In this document: positions 16,928 to 25,709 of the stretch, piece after piece | Numbering within the stretch: the first letter of the stretch is position 1 | Layout: each line of letters opens with the position of its first letter | Source: Micromonospora sp. U21 | Lineage (GTDB): Bacteria; Actinomycetota; Actinomycetes; Mycobacteriales; Micromonosporaceae | DNA: 64,000 nt | Direction: 5' to 3' | Assembly (NCBI RefSeq): GCF_018070045.1 | Contig: NZ_JAGPYK010000012.1 | Coordinates: 1-64,000 of the forward strand | Position numbers and translations under genes: made by a program | The notes under the pieces: generated by a model | Database searches by the model: none | Seen by the model: the letters and a program-made list of their open reading frames with translations, nothing else | What the model was told of the DNA's origin: nothing

Positions 16928-18334
16928 TCAGCTCTGCTTGGGCTGGACGATCTGGCCGCGCAGGGTGTCCAGCAGGGCCGCGCTGTCGGAGACGGAGAGC
17001 CGGGTGAACACCCCGGTGGCGATGCTGCCGTGATCGACCGAGGTGCAGACCACCACGTCGGTGTCGGCGGACCGGCCGACCGCGCAGCGTTCGTGCCGGC
17101 CCCGCACGCCGGTCTTCACCGTCTCCGGGGCGTCCAGCGCGTAGCGCTCGCTGAGCCGGCTGATCTCCGCCTCCGCGTCCGCCTCGGGGGTCAGCCGGAT
17201 GCCGGTGCCGCCGAAGACGGTCACCCGCTTGCCGTCCGCGGTGGCGTAGACGCCGGCGAAGGTGTCCTCGGCCAGCCAGTGCTCCTGGCGTACCTCGTTC
17301 TCCAACTGCCGAGCCGTCTCGGCGCTGCCGTCGTCCTGGCGCAGGCTCAGGTCGGCCACCTGCTCGGGCAGCGCTGCCCGGGCCGGGTACTGCGCCGAAA
17401 TCGGGAACCCGTAGTAGGCCGGGCAGCCGCAGCAGCAGGCCAGCGTGAGCAGCAACAGCCACGGCCAGCGGCGTCGCCGGCGGACCGGGACCGGCACGTA
17501 CCCCTTGGGCGCCTGCCAGCCCGGCGGCGGCGTCACCGGTGGTGGCGCGGCGGATCGTCGGCCCCGGCGCTGCTTCGGCGGCGCGGGCGGTGACACCGGC
17601 CGGGCCGGCGTGGTGGGCCGGGCCGGCAGGGTGGGCCGGGCCGCCGGCGGCGGGGGCAGCGGCGGCGGTGCCGGTGCGGCGGGTGGCGACACCGGGTGGG
17701 AACCGACCGGGGGAGCGGACGGACCGGACCACTGCCGGGTCGCCGGTGGCGCCGGGTAGGGCATTGTCGGGGGCAGCGGGGGCAGCTCGGCGTGCGGCAG
17801 GTCCCAGCCGCTGGTGTCCACGCCGGCCCACGGGTCGACCGGGGTCCGGTGCTCCGGCGGCTCGTCGGGCAGGGCCGGCGGTGGGGTCGGCTCGGCCGAC
17901 TCGCCCCAGGCCCGCCTGCGCGGCAGCGGGGGCGGCACCGGCGCGGATCCACTCCACCGGGGCGGGGGGACCGCGGCGGTGGCGGCGGATTCGGCCGCCA
18001 CGGCGGGGGAGTCGGCCGCCGTGGCAGGGGAGTCGACCGCCGTGGCGGTAGGGGATTCGGCCAGGCCGGCGGGTGCGGGTCCGTCGTTCGGGCGCGGTTC
18101 GTCCGCCGGACCGGGACCGGCCACGTCGGCGCCGCCGGCCTGGTCGGTCGGCGGCTCCGGCTGGTCCGGTGGTTGCGGCCGGCGCGGTGCTTCCGGCTGG
18201 TCCGAGAGGTCCGGCTGGTCCGGCGGTACGGGTCGGGAGGTCGGCTCGTCGGCGACTCGCGGATCCCGGTCCGGCTCCGTGCCCGGGGTGCTCCCGTCGG
18301 CCGGACGGCCTGCTCCCGGCTGGGGCTCCGGCAT
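16928..18334 (-). CDS. Proline-rich single-pass membrane protein, paralogue of the gene at 153-839
   Basis: A 468-residue protein. The first 290 residues are very rich in proline, aspartate and serine, probably disordered in the cytoplasm. A basic RRRRRWP stretch precedes one membrane helix (WLLLLTLACCCGCPAYYG, with a cysteine cluster). The extracellular C-terminal 150 residues match the paralogue: FAGVYATADGKRVTVFGGT, a conserved ERCAVGR cysteine and VVCTSVDHGSIATGVF. I do not recognise a named family. The ATG at 18334 follows GAGAGGAGA by seven bases. Function is unknown; the fold may be secreted or surface-exposed and disulphide-linked. Confidence 0.82.
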   Translation of the reverse strand: MPEPQPGAGRPADGSTPGTEPDRDPRVADEPTSRPVPPDQPDLSDQPEAPRRPQPPDQPEPPTDQAGGADVAGPGPADEPRPNDGPAPAGLAESPTATAVDSPATAADSPAVAAESAATAAVPPPRWSGSAPVPPPLPRRRAWGESAEPTPPPALPDEPPEHRTPVDPWAGVDTSGWDLPHAELPPLPPTMPYPAPPATRQWSGPSAPPVGSHPVSPPAAPAPPPLPPPPAARPTLPARPTTPARPVSPPAPPKQRRGRRSAAPPPVTPPPGWQAPKGYVPVPVRRRRRWPWLLLLTLACCCGCPAYYGFPISAQYPARAALPEQVADLSLRQDDGSAETARQLENEVRQEHWLAEDTFAGVYATADGKRVTVFGGTGIRLTPEADAEAEISRLSERYALDAPETVKTGVRGRHERCAVGRSADTDVVVCTSVDHGSIATGVFTRLSVSDSAALLDTLRGQIVQPKQS

Positions 18335-18463
18335 CGCGGCAATCTCCTCTCGCGCCGGTCCGAGGTTAGTACCGCGCCGCCACCGCCGCCGACCGGGCGT
18401 CGTGGCGGGGGCGGCGCTCACAGCCATCCTCGGCGTGCGCGTGGTCACCGCCGGGTGGGCGCG

Positions 18464-18469
18464 TACCCT
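18464..18469 (+). promoter_or_regulatory. -10 element TACCCT of the radical SAM gene
   Basis: TACCCT ends eight bases before the ATG at 18478, and no ribosome-binding site is present, which suggests leaderless expression. Confidence 0.5.
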
Positions 18470-18477
18470 TGGGCATC

Positions 18478-20454
18478 ATGAGTGCCCCGTCCACGACGCC
18501 GCGCGCGGCCGCGACCAATTCCGTCTGGCCTCGGCTGGAGCCACTGCTTCCTCAGGTCTCGAAGCCCATCCAGTACGTGGGTGGTGAGCTGGGTGCGGTG
18601 GTCAAGGACTGGGACGCGGCGACCGTGCGCTGGGCACTGATGTATCCCGACGCGTACGAGGTGGGCCTGCCCAACCAGGGCGTGCAGATCCTCTACGAGG
18701 TGCTCAACGAGTTGCCCGACACCCTCGCCGAGCGGACGTACGCGGTCTGGCCGGACCTGGAGAACCTGATGCGCACGCACGGCGTGCCGCAGTTCACCGT
18801 CGACGCGCACCGGCCGGTGCGCGACTTCGACGTGTTCGGCATCTCCTTCTCCACCGAGCTGGGCTACACCAACCTGCTCACCGCGATCGACCTGGCCGGC
18901 ATTCCGCTGCTGGCCGCCGACCGCACGGACGCCGACCCGGTGATCGTGGCCGGCGGGCACGCCGCGTTCAACCCGGAGCCGATCGCCGACTTCATCGACG
19001 CCGCCGTGCTCGGCGACGGCGAGGAGGCGGTCCTGGAGATCACCGCGATCGTCCGGGAGTGGAAGGCGGAGGGTTCTCCGGGTGGCCGCGACGAGCTGCT
19101 GCTGCGGCTGGCCCGCACCGAGAGCGTCTACGTCCCGCGCTTCTACGACGTGGACTATCTCCCCGACGGGCGGATCCAGCGGGTCGTGCCGAACCGGGCG
19201 GACGTGCCGTTCCGGGTGCACAAGCGCACGACGATGGATCTGGACGCCTGGCCGTACCCGAAGAAGCCGCTCGTCCCGCTGGCCGAGACGGTGCACGAGC
19301 GGTACGCGGTGGAGATCTTCCGGGGCTGCACGCGGGGCTGCCGGTTCTGCCAGGCGGGCATGATCACCCGGCCGGTACGCGAGCGGTCGATCACCACGGT
19401 CGGCCAGATGGTGCGCGAGGGGCTGGAATTCTCCGGCTTCTCCGAGGTGGGCCTGCTGTCGCTCTCCTCGGCCGACCACTCCGAGATCGGTGACATGTGC
19501 TCCGGCCTGGCCGAGCAGTACGAGGGCACCAACGTCTCGCTGTCGCTGCCGTCGACCCGGGTGGACGCGTTCAACATCGACCTCGCGCAGGAGCTGTCCC
19601 GCAACGGGCGGCGTACCGGCCTGACGTTCGCCCCCGAGGGCGGGTCGGAGCGGATCCGCAAGGTCATCAACAAGATGGTGTCGAAGGAAGATCTGATCCG
19701 CACCGTCGTGACCGCGTACACCAACGGCTGGCGGCAGGTGAAGCTCTACTTCATGTGCGGCCTGCCCACCGAGACCGACGCCGACGTCCTGGAGATCGCG
19801 GACATGGCGCACGAGGTGATCAAGGCCGGTCGGGCCGCCACCGGCTCCAAGGACATCCGCTGCACGGTCTCCATCGGCGGGTTCGTGCCCAAGCCGCACA
19901 CCCCGTTCCAGTGGGCTCCGATGGAGCGCCCGGAGGTCATCGACCACCGGCTCAAGATCCTCAAGCAGGCGATCAACTCGGACCGCTCGCTGGGCCGGGC
20001 GATCGGCTACCGCTACCACGACGGCGAGCCGTCGCTGATCGAGGGGCTGCTCTCCCGGGGTGACCGCCGGGTCGGCTCGGTGATCCGCAGGGTGTGGGAG
20101 AACGGCGGCCGGTTCGACGGTTGGAGCGAGCACTTCTCGTACCAGCGCTGGGTGGACGCGGCGGCCGAGACGCTGCCCGCGTTCGGGGTGGATCTCGACT
20201 GGTACACCACCCGGCAGCGCGACGAGCTGGAGGTCCTGCCCTGGGACCACCTGGACTCGGGCCTGGACAAGGACTGGCTCTGGCAGGACTGGCAGGATTC
20301 GCTCAGCGAGTTCGAGCAGGACGACTGCCGGTGGACCCCGTGCTTCGACTGCGGCGTCTGCCCCTCGATGGACACCGAGATCCAGATCGGGCCCACCGGA
20401 AAGAAGCTCCTGCCCCTCACCCCCATCAAGGGCCTCAAAACCCCCACCGCCTGA
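18478..20454 (+). CDS. Radical SAM protein, TIGR03960 family
   Basis: A 658-residue protein with an N-terminal B12-binding-like Rossmann domain (about residues 20-200). The radical SAM domain carries the cluster motif CTRGCRFC, followed by MITRPVRERS and GLTFAPEGGSERIRKVINK. A C-terminal cysteine group (CFDCGVCPSMDT) may bind another metal. TIGR03960 proteins are nearly always followed by the DUF2344 protein, as here, and both precede the RNase E/G gene. The substrate is unknown; RNA or ribosome modification is suggested by context only. The ATG at 18478 is favoured over an upstream TTG because of the -10 spacing. Confidence 0.93.
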   Translation: MSAPSTTPRAAATNSVWPRLEPLLPQVSKPIQYVGGELGAVVKDWDAATVRWALMYPDAYEVGLPNQGVQILYEVLNELPDTLAERTYAVWPDLENLMRTHGVPQFTVDAHRPVRDFDVFGISFSTELGYTNLLTAIDLAGIPLLAADRTDADPVIVAGGHAAFNPEPIADFIDAAVLGDGEEAVLEITAIVREWKAEGSPGGRDELLLRLARTESVYVPRFYDVDYLPDGRIQRVVPNRADVPFRVHKRTTMDLDAWPYPKKPLVPLAETVHERYAVEIFRGCTRGCRFCQAGMITRPVRERSITTVGQMVREGLEFSGFSEVGLLSLSSADHSEIGDMCSGLAEQYEGTNVSLSLPSTRVDAFNIDLAQELSRNGRRTGLTFAPEGGSERIRKVINKMVSKEDLIRTVVTAYTNGWRQVKLYFMCGLPTETDADVLEIADMAHEVIKAGRAATGSKDIRCTVSIGGFVPKPHTPFQWAPMERPEVIDHRLKILKQAINSDRSLGRAIGYRYHDGEPSLIEGLLSRGDRRVGSVIRRVWENGGRFDGWSEHFSYQRWVDAAAETLPAFGVDLDWYTTRQRDELEVLPWDHLDSGLDKDWLWQDWQDSLSEFEQDDCRWTPCFDCGVCPSMDTEIQIGPTGKKLLPLTPIKGLKTPTA

Positions 20455-20500
20455 CCCACCCGGCCCCACCCCGGCCCACCCGGCCCCACCCGGTCGCCCG

Positions 20501-20563
20501 TGTTGATCATGAAGTTGTTGCCAGCCGCACGGCGTGTCGCCGACAATAACTTCATGATCGACG
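20501..20563. repeat. TTGATCATGAAGTT inverted repeat
   Basis: TGTTGATCATGAAGTTGTTG (20501-20520) and CAATAACTTCATGATCGACG (20544-20563) are imperfect inverted copies with a 23-nt loop. The element is AT-rich against the local background and sits in the gap between the two radical-SAM genes. It could be a terminator-like hairpin or a member of a dispersed repeat family. No second copy occurs in this window. Confidence 0.72.
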
Positions 20564-20589
20564 GGTGCTGAGTTCCGAGGAGCGAGACG

Positions 20590-21366
20590 ATCAGTAAGAA
20601 ACCACAGCCGGAGGGTGGGCAGGCGCCGGTCGTCCAGCGCGTCCGCATCCGGTACGCCAAGCGCGGGCCGCTGCGGTTCACCTCGCACCGGGACTTCGCC
20701 CGGGCCTTCGAGCGGGCGCTGCGCCGGGCCGGCGTGCCGATCGCCTTCTCCCAGGGCTTCACGCCGCACCCGAAGATCTCCTACGCCAGCGCCGCACCCA
20801 CCGGGGTGGCCAGCGAGGCGGAGTACCTGGAGATCGGCCTCCAGGCTCCGGTCGACCCGGAGGCGCTGCGGGCCGCGCTGGACGCCGCGCTCTCACCCGG
20901 GCTGGACGTCCTCGACGCCGTGATCGCCGACGGGGGCAGCCTGCCGGACCGGATCCAGGCGTCGCACTGGCACATCGAGCTGCCCGAGATCGACCCCGCC
21001 GTGCTGCGCGCCGCCGTGGACGCCTTCACCGCCGCCGAGGAGGTGCTGGTCGAGCGGATGACCAAGCAGGGACGACGCACCTTCGACGCCCGCGCGGCCG
21101 TGATGTCGATCGATGTCCTCGCGTCGACGCCGACGCCTTCCGGGGCGGCGGCCGTACCGTGTGCGATACTCGAACTGGTCGTGCGGCAGGTCACCCCGTC
21201 CGTACGGCCCGATGACGTCCTTTCCGGCCTCCGCGTGGTGGCCGACCTGGAGCCGCCGGTCTCGCCGAGGGTGACCCGGCTGGCTCAGGGCACGCTGACC
21301 GCGCAGGGTGCGATCGTGGATCCGTTGGATGCGGACCGCGACGGGGCAGCCATCGTTGGGCACTGA
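20590..21366 (+). CDS. TIGR03936 / DUF2344 radical SAM-associated protein, probable ATC start
   Basis: A 258-residue partner of the preceding radical SAM protein. The conserved N-terminal core RIRYAKRGPLRFTSHRDF is encoded at about 20641-20695. The reading frame has an in-frame TGA at 20569-20571 and no ATG, GTG or TTG before GTG 20734, which lies inside the conserved domain. The only codon well placed for initiation is ATC at 20590, with GAGGAG seven bases upstream. The N-terminus would then be (M)SKKPQPEGGQ. A non-canonical start, or a substitution at this codon, is therefore likely. Function is unknown; the pair precedes the RNase E/G gene. Confidence 0.85.
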   Translation: MSKKPQPEGGQAPVVQRVRIRYAKRGPLRFTSHRDFARAFERALRRAGVPIAFSQGFTPHPKISYASAAPTGVASEAEYLEIGLQAPVDPEALRAALDAALSPGLDVLDAVIADGGSLPDRIQASHWHIELPEIDPAVLRAAVDAFTAAEEVLVERMTKQGRRTFDARAAVMSIDVLASTPTPSGAAAVPCAILELVVRQVTPSVRPDDVLSGLRVVADLEPPVSPRVTRLAQGTLTAQGAIVDPLDADRDGAAIVGH

Positions 21367-21379
21367 CCGACGGTCAGTG
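21361..21379. repeat. 19-bp palindrome spanning a stop codon
   Basis: CACTGACCG and CGGTCAGTG form a perfect nine-base inverted repeat around a single A and include the TGA stop of the DUF2344 gene. It resembles a dyad operator or a short terminator stem without a T tract. Confidence 0.6.
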
Positions 21380-21497
21380 CTCTGGCAGGCAGACTTCGGC
21401 GGTCGCGCACCACGCGCGCCCGGCGGAAACACTTTTGCGGCGACCCTGCGTGGCAGCGCTCACCCGCGCCCGGGGCAGCCAGAACTGGAGAACGTCC

Positions 21498-24400
21498 ATG
21501 CTCGAGAACGAGCCCGAGGGCGGCGAACGGACCGGTTCACAGCCGGCCGGCGAAACCGCTGACCAGAGCACCACCGCCGACGGCGCCGCCGTCGCGAACT
21601 CCACCGCCGCTGCCGGATCGGCCGCGCTGGAACCGGCCGGCGCGGAGAGCGCCCAGCCCGCCGCGCCCGCGCGGCGTACCCGGGCGACCCGCCGTCGGGC
21701 CGCCCCGCTCAACCAACCGGAGCAGGCCGACGCCCCGGTCGAGGCGCCCACCGGCGGGACCGGCGGCGACGAGCCGCCGCAGGCGGAGGTCTTCGCCCCG
21801 GTCTCCGGCGATCTGGAGACCCCCCCGAAGGCCCCCCGGCGCCGCCGCAAGGCCACCCCCGTGGAGAAGACCGCCGAGGAGCCGCTCGTCGCGGCCTCCG
21901 CCGAGGAGGCCTCTCCCGAGGTGGTCCCCCCGGTCAAGGTGACCCGCACCCGTCGGAAGAAGGCCATGCCGGCCGCTGTCGAGGAGCCGCCCGCGGCCGA
22001 AGAGCCCGCCGCTGTCGAGGAGTCGGTCGCCGAGACGCCGGTGGAGTCCGACCTGCGCGAGGCGGAGGCCGAACTGAACGAGGCGGAGGCCGCCGCGGGC
22101 GGGACCGCCGCCGAACCGGCCCGGACCAGCGGCGCGCAGGAGCGCTCCGGCGAGGTGCCGCCGGGCGTGGCCGTGGCCGGTCTGGCCAACGAGCCGGCCG
22201 AGACCATCGAGCCGGAGCAGCCGCGGACCCGCCGCCGGCGGGCGGCACTCTCCGCGCCCACCGTGCTGTTCATGGCTCCGCAGCCCGACGCCGTGCCGGT
22301 GACCCGGCCGGTGGAGCCCACCCCGTTCGCCGAGGAGCCGGCTGCGGAGGAGGCCGCCGAGCCGTCCCGCCGCCGGCGGCGCGGTCGCCGCGACGCCGAG
22401 CCGGTGGAGCCGGTCGAGGCGATCGAGGCCGAGGAGGAGCCGACCGAGGAGGCCGAAGAGGCCGCCGAGGCGGATGAGGACGACGAGGACAGCGCCGCCG
22501 CGCGCCGCCGCCGCCGGCGTGGTCGCCGCGGCCGTGGCCGGGGCAAGGGCGGTGCCGACGACGCCGAGGACGAGGAGTCCGACGAGGCGGCGCAGGCCGA
22601 GGAGGAAGAGACCGCCGAGGCTGAGGCCGAGGGCGACGAGGACGAGGAGTCCGAGGGCGGGGACGGGCTGACCCGCCGCCGCCGGCGTCGCCGCCGTCGG
22701 GGTGCCGGCGACACGGAGGGCGCCGCCGACGACGGCGTGCCGACCGTGGTCAAGATCCGCGAACCGCGCCGGACCGTCGACGAGGTGCAGGGCGTGTCCG
22801 GCTCGACCCGGCTGGAGGCCAAGCGCCAGCGCCGCCGGGACGGCCGGGAGCAGCGGCGTACCCGGCCGCCGATCCTCAGCGAGTCGGAGTTCCTGGCCCG
22901 CCGGGAGGCGGTCGACCGGGTGATGGCCGTGCGTCAGCGCGGTGACCGCACCCAGATCGCCGTCCTGGAGGACGGCGTGCTGGTCGAGCACTACGTCACC
23001 CGCAACTCCTCCGGCACGATGGCCGGCAACGTGTACCTGGGCAAGGTGCAGAACGTGCTGCCCAGCATGGAGGCGGCGTTCGTGGACGTCGGCCGGGGCC
23101 GCAACGCGGTGCTGTACGCCGGCGAGGTCAACTGGGACACCTCCGGCCTGGAGGGGCGCGCCCGCTCGATCGAGCAGGCGCTGCGCTCCGGCGACTCGGT
23201 GCTGGTCCAGGTCACCAAGGACCCGATCGGGCACAAGGGCGCCCGGCTGACCAGCCACATCGCGCTCTCCGGCCGGCACCTGGTCTACGTGCCCAACGGC
23301 AACGCCTCCGGGATCAGCCGGAAGCTGCCGGACACCGAGCGCAAGCGGCTCCGCGACGTGCTCAAGAAGCTCGTCCCGGACGGCGCGGGCGTGATCGTCC
23401 GGACGGCCGCCGAGGGCGCCAGCGAGGACGAGCTGGCCCGCGACGTCAAGCGCCTCCAGGCCCAGTGGGAGGACATCCAGGCCAAGGCCGCCGAGGGCGG
23501 CGCGCCGGTGCTGCTCTACGAGGAGCCCGACCTGGTCATCCGGGTGGTCCGGGACCTCTTCAACGAGGACTTCCGCGAGCTGGTGATCGAGGGCGAGCAG
23601 TCGTACGACATGGTCGAGTCGTACCTGTCGCACGTCTCCCCGGACCTGGTCGACCGGGTACGCCGGCACGTCGGCACGAGTGACGTGTTCTCCGAGTACC
23701 GGATCGACGAGCAGATCATCAAGGGCCTGGACCGCAAGGTCTTCCTGCCCTCCGGCGGTTCGCTGGTGATCGACCGTACCGAGGCCATGACGGTCGTCGA
23801 CGTCAACACCGGCAAGTACACCGGCTCCGGGGGCAACCTCGAGGAGACGGTCACCCGTAACAACCTGGAAGCGGCGGAGGAGATCGTCCGCCAGCTCCGG
23901 CTGCGCGACATCGGCGGCATCGTGGTGATCGACTTCATCGACATGGTGCTGGAGTCCAACCGTGAGCTGGTGCTGCGCCGGCTCACCGAGTGCCTGGGCC
24001 GGGACCGCACCAAGCACCAGGTCACCGAGATCACCTCGCTCGGCCTGGTGCAGATGACCCGTAAGCGGATCGGCGCGGGCCTGATCGAGGCGTTCAGCGA
24101 GACCTGCGAGTGCTGCAAGGGTCGGGGCGTCATCATCCACACCGAGCCGGTGCCGGAGAAGCCACGCTCCAACGGGGCGGGGGAGAAGGTCAAGGCGGTC
24201 GCCTCGTCGGTCGCCGCCGCCCCGCCCGCCGAGCAGGGCAGCGCGTCGTCCCGCCGTCGGGCGCGCAAGAGCGCCTCGGCCGAGAAGGCGGTGGTCGAGG
24301 TCGTCGAGAGCGACACCGGCACCGAACGGGACGCCGACTACGTGGACACGATGGGCTACGACCTGTCCCGCTACGAGGCGGACACCGCCGCCGCGCCGGC

Positions 24401-24557
24401 GGTCTCCGACAGCCAGCAGGGCGAGTCGGCCCGGCTGGCCGCCGCGGACGACCCGGATGCTCTCGCCGACGGCGACGCCGACGAGGAGAGCACCGAGGGC
24501 GGCGCTGGCCGGCGTCGTTCCCGCCGGGGTGGCGCCCGCCGACGGACCCGCCCCTGA
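21498..24557 (+). CDS. rne: Ribonuclease E/G family endoribonuclease
   Basis: A 1019-residue RNase E/G that cuts single-stranded A/U-rich RNA in rRNA processing and mRNA decay. The first 430 residues are disordered, with alternating acidic and arginine clusters (RRRRRRGRRGRGRGKG). The S1 RNA-binding domain (GNVYLGKVQNVLPSMEAAFVD) comes next, then the catalytic DNase I-like domain with DRTEAMTVVDVNTG and GGIVVIDFIDM holding the metal-binding aspartates. The zinc-link CECCKGRG follows, then a second low-complexity tail. A long N-terminal extension is typical of actinobacterial enzymes. The ATG at 21498 has GGAG seven bases upstream. A hairpin terminator follows. Confidence 0.95.
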   Translation: MLENEPEGGERTGSQPAGETADQSTTADGAAVANSTAAAGSAALEPAGAESAQPAAPARRTRATRRRAAPLNQPEQADAPVEAPTGGTGGDEPPQAEVFAPVSGDLETPPKAPRRRRKATPVEKTAEEPLVAASAEEASPEVVPPVKVTRTRRKKAMPAAVEEPPAAEEPAAVEESVAETPVESDLREAEAELNEAEAAAGGTAAEPARTSGAQERSGEVPPGVAVAGLANEPAETIEPEQPRTRRRRAALSAPTVLFMAPQPDAVPVTRPVEPTPFAEEPAAEEAAEPSRRRRRGRRDAEPVEPVEAIEAEEEPTEEAEEAAEADEDDEDSAAARRRRRRGRRGRGRGKGGADDAEDEESDEAAQAEEEETAEAEAEGDEDEESEGGDGLTRRRRRRRRRGAGDTEGAADDGVPTVVKIREPRRTVDEVQGVSGSTRLEAKRQRRRDGREQRRTRPPILSESEFLARREAVDRVMAVRQRGDRTQIAVLEDGVLVEHYVTRNSSGTMAGNVYLGKVQNVLPSMEAAFVDVGRGRNAVLYAGEVNWDTSGLEGRARSIEQALRSGDSVLVQVTKDPIGHKGARLTSHIALSGRHLVYVPNGNASGISRKLPDTERKRLRDVLKKLVPDGAGVIVRTAAEGASEDELARDVKRLQAQWEDIQAKAAEGGAPVLLYEEPDLVIRVVRDLFNEDFRELVIEGEQSYDMVESYLSHVSPDLVDRVRRHVGTSDVFSEYRIDEQIIKGLDRKVFLPSGGSLVIDRTEAMTVVDVNTGKYTGSGGNLEETVTRNNLEAAEEIVRQLRLRDIGGIVVIDFIDMVLESNRELVLRRLTECLGRDRTKHQVTEITSLGLVQMTRKRIGAGLIEAFSETCECCKGRGVIIHTEPVPEKPRSNGAGEKVKAVASSVAAAPPAEQGSASSRRRARKSASAEKAVVEVVESDTGTERDADYVDTMGYDLSRYEADTAAAPAVSDSQQGESARLAAADDPDALADGDADEESTEGGAGRRRSRRGGARRRTRP

Positions 24558-24582
24558 TCACCTGACCGGCACGGTGTTTGAC

Positions 24583-24621
24583 GAGGTCCCTTCCCCGGCA
24601 AAGTGACGGGGGAGGGACCTC
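24583..24621 (+). terminator. Terminator after the RNase E/G gene
   Basis: GAGGTCCCTTCCCC (24583-24596) pairs with GGGGGAGGGACCTC (24608-24621) around an 11-nt loop. It lies 26 bp after the RNase stop and separates it from the secreted-protein gene downstream. Confidence 0.78.
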
Positions 24622-24674
24622 GCCGGTCCGGCCACCCCGGTCCGCGATCGGCCACCCCCGGTCAGGAGAAGAAG

Positions 24675-25217
24675 ATGCGTCGTCTGCTCGCCGTCACCGT
24701 GCTGGTCGCCGCGCTCGCCGCCGGGGCGGGTTGCTCCACTGACCGGCCCGGCGGCGAGGGGCCGGGTCCGGCCGGCGCGACCACCGGGGGTTCCGGCCCG
24801 GCCGCCGGGCCCGGGGGCGCTCCGGGCGGGTCGGCCGGTACGCCGGCGGCGCCGACCGGCACGCCGGTGAATGGTGGTGCGGCGGGCGGCGACACCGCGC
24901 AGGTCTGCGCCGCCGCGCAGCAGGCCGGCGCCACCGCGCTCCAGACATACGTGGCGGAGCTGGGCCGGATGATCGCGGCTGTGGGGGCTGGGGACAGCGC
25001 CACCGCCGAGGCGGCCCGCAAGCAGGCGGAGGCCGCGTTGACCGGCTGGCGGACCGCGCTGCGGGAGCAGTCGGTCCGGGCCAACGACCCGCAGCTCAAG
25101 ACGCTGCTCACCGACATCGGCGCCGAGGTCGCCGCGCTCGGCGCCGATGTCGGGTCGATCGACGAGACCGAGCTGGACCGGCTCCAGCAGCGCCTCGAAC
25201 AGCTCTGCGCGCGCTGA
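24675..25217 (+). CDS. Secreted protein, possible lipoprotein, of unknown function
   Basis: A 180-residue protein with a signal peptide (MRRLLAVTVLVAALAAGAGC). The cysteine could be lipidated, though the lipobox GAGC lacks the usual leucine at -3. A 50-residue glycine/proline/threonine-rich linker is followed by a helical domain containing one further cysteine at VCAAAQQAG and one near the end (QLCAR), possibly a disulphide. No known family is recognised. The ATG at 24675 has AGGAGAAG just upstream. It lies between the RNase E/G gene and rplU, hairpin-bounded on both sides, so probably transcribed alone. Confidence 0.83.
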   Translation: MRRLLAVTVLVAALAAGAGCSTDRPGGEGPGPAGATTGGSGPAAGPGGAPGGSAGTPAAPTGTPVNGGAAGGDTAQVCAAAQQAGATALQTYVAELGRMIAAVGAGDSATAEAARKQAEAALTGWRTALREQSVRANDPQLKTLLTDIGAEVAALGADVGSIDETELDRLQQRLEQLCAR

Positions 25218-25222
25218 CCAGG

Positions 25223-25249
25223 GCGGGCCGGTTTGGGGTCCGGGCCCGC
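25223..25249 (+). terminator. Candidate terminator before rplU
   Basis: GCGGGCC (25223-25229) pairs with GGCCCGC (25243-25249). A short GC-only stem six bases after the secreted-protein stop, without a T tract. Confidence 0.5.
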
Positions 25250-25256
25250 GATGGCG

Positions 25257-25262
25257 TACTCT
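25257..25262 (+). promoter_or_regulatory. -10 element TACTCT and rplU leader
   Basis: TACTCT would start a leader of about 115 nt before rplU. The leader contains short inverted segments such as GGCGCAC/GTGTGCC. Ribosomal-protein leaders are often sites of feedback control, but I cannot match this one to a known structure. Confidence 0.4.
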
Positions 25263-25383
25263 TGCCTGCGGCGCACTTTTGGTGTGCCGAGTTCCCGTGT
25301 GCCCGCGCCGCCGTGCACTGCTACCCGGCGAGCCGCCGCGGGGACGACCGCCAGCAGCCTCAACGACAGGGAGTCCGCCTCCG

Positions 25384-25698
25384 ATGTACGCGATCGTCAA
25401 GACCGGCGGCAAGCAGTACAAGGTCGCCGAGGGCGACGTGATCGAGGTCGAGAAGCTCACCGGTGCCCCCGGTGACGCGGTGAAGCTCACCGCGGTGCTC
25501 CTCGTCGACGGTGACGACCTGGTGACCGACGCGGCGAAGCTTGCCGAGGTCGCGGTGTCCGGCGAGATTGCCGCGCACACCAAGGGCCCGAAGATCAAGA
25601 TCCACAAGTTCAAGAACAAGACCGGCTACCACAAGCGCCAGGGTCACCGCCAGCCGCTGACCCAGGTCAAGGTGACCGGCATCTCCAGCGGGAAGTAG
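25384..25698 (+). CDS. rplU: 50S ribosomal protein L21
   Basis: The 104-residue L21 binds 23S rRNA domain I in the large subunit. It starts MYAIVKTGGKQYKV and contains the basic signature KIKIHKFKNKTGYHKRQGHRQ near the end. GGGAG lies 10 bases before the ATG. rpmA follows 11 bp later, and obgE after a terminator, the classical rplU-rpmA-obg order linking ribosomal proteins with an assembly GTPase. Confidence 0.97.
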   Translation: MYAIVKTGGKQYKVAEGDVIEVEKLTGAPGDAVKLTAVLLVDGDDLVTDAAKLAEVAVSGEIAAHTKGPKIKIHKFKNKTGYHKRQGHRQPLTQVKVTGISSGK

Positions 25699-25709
25699 GT
25701 CGTCCTCCA

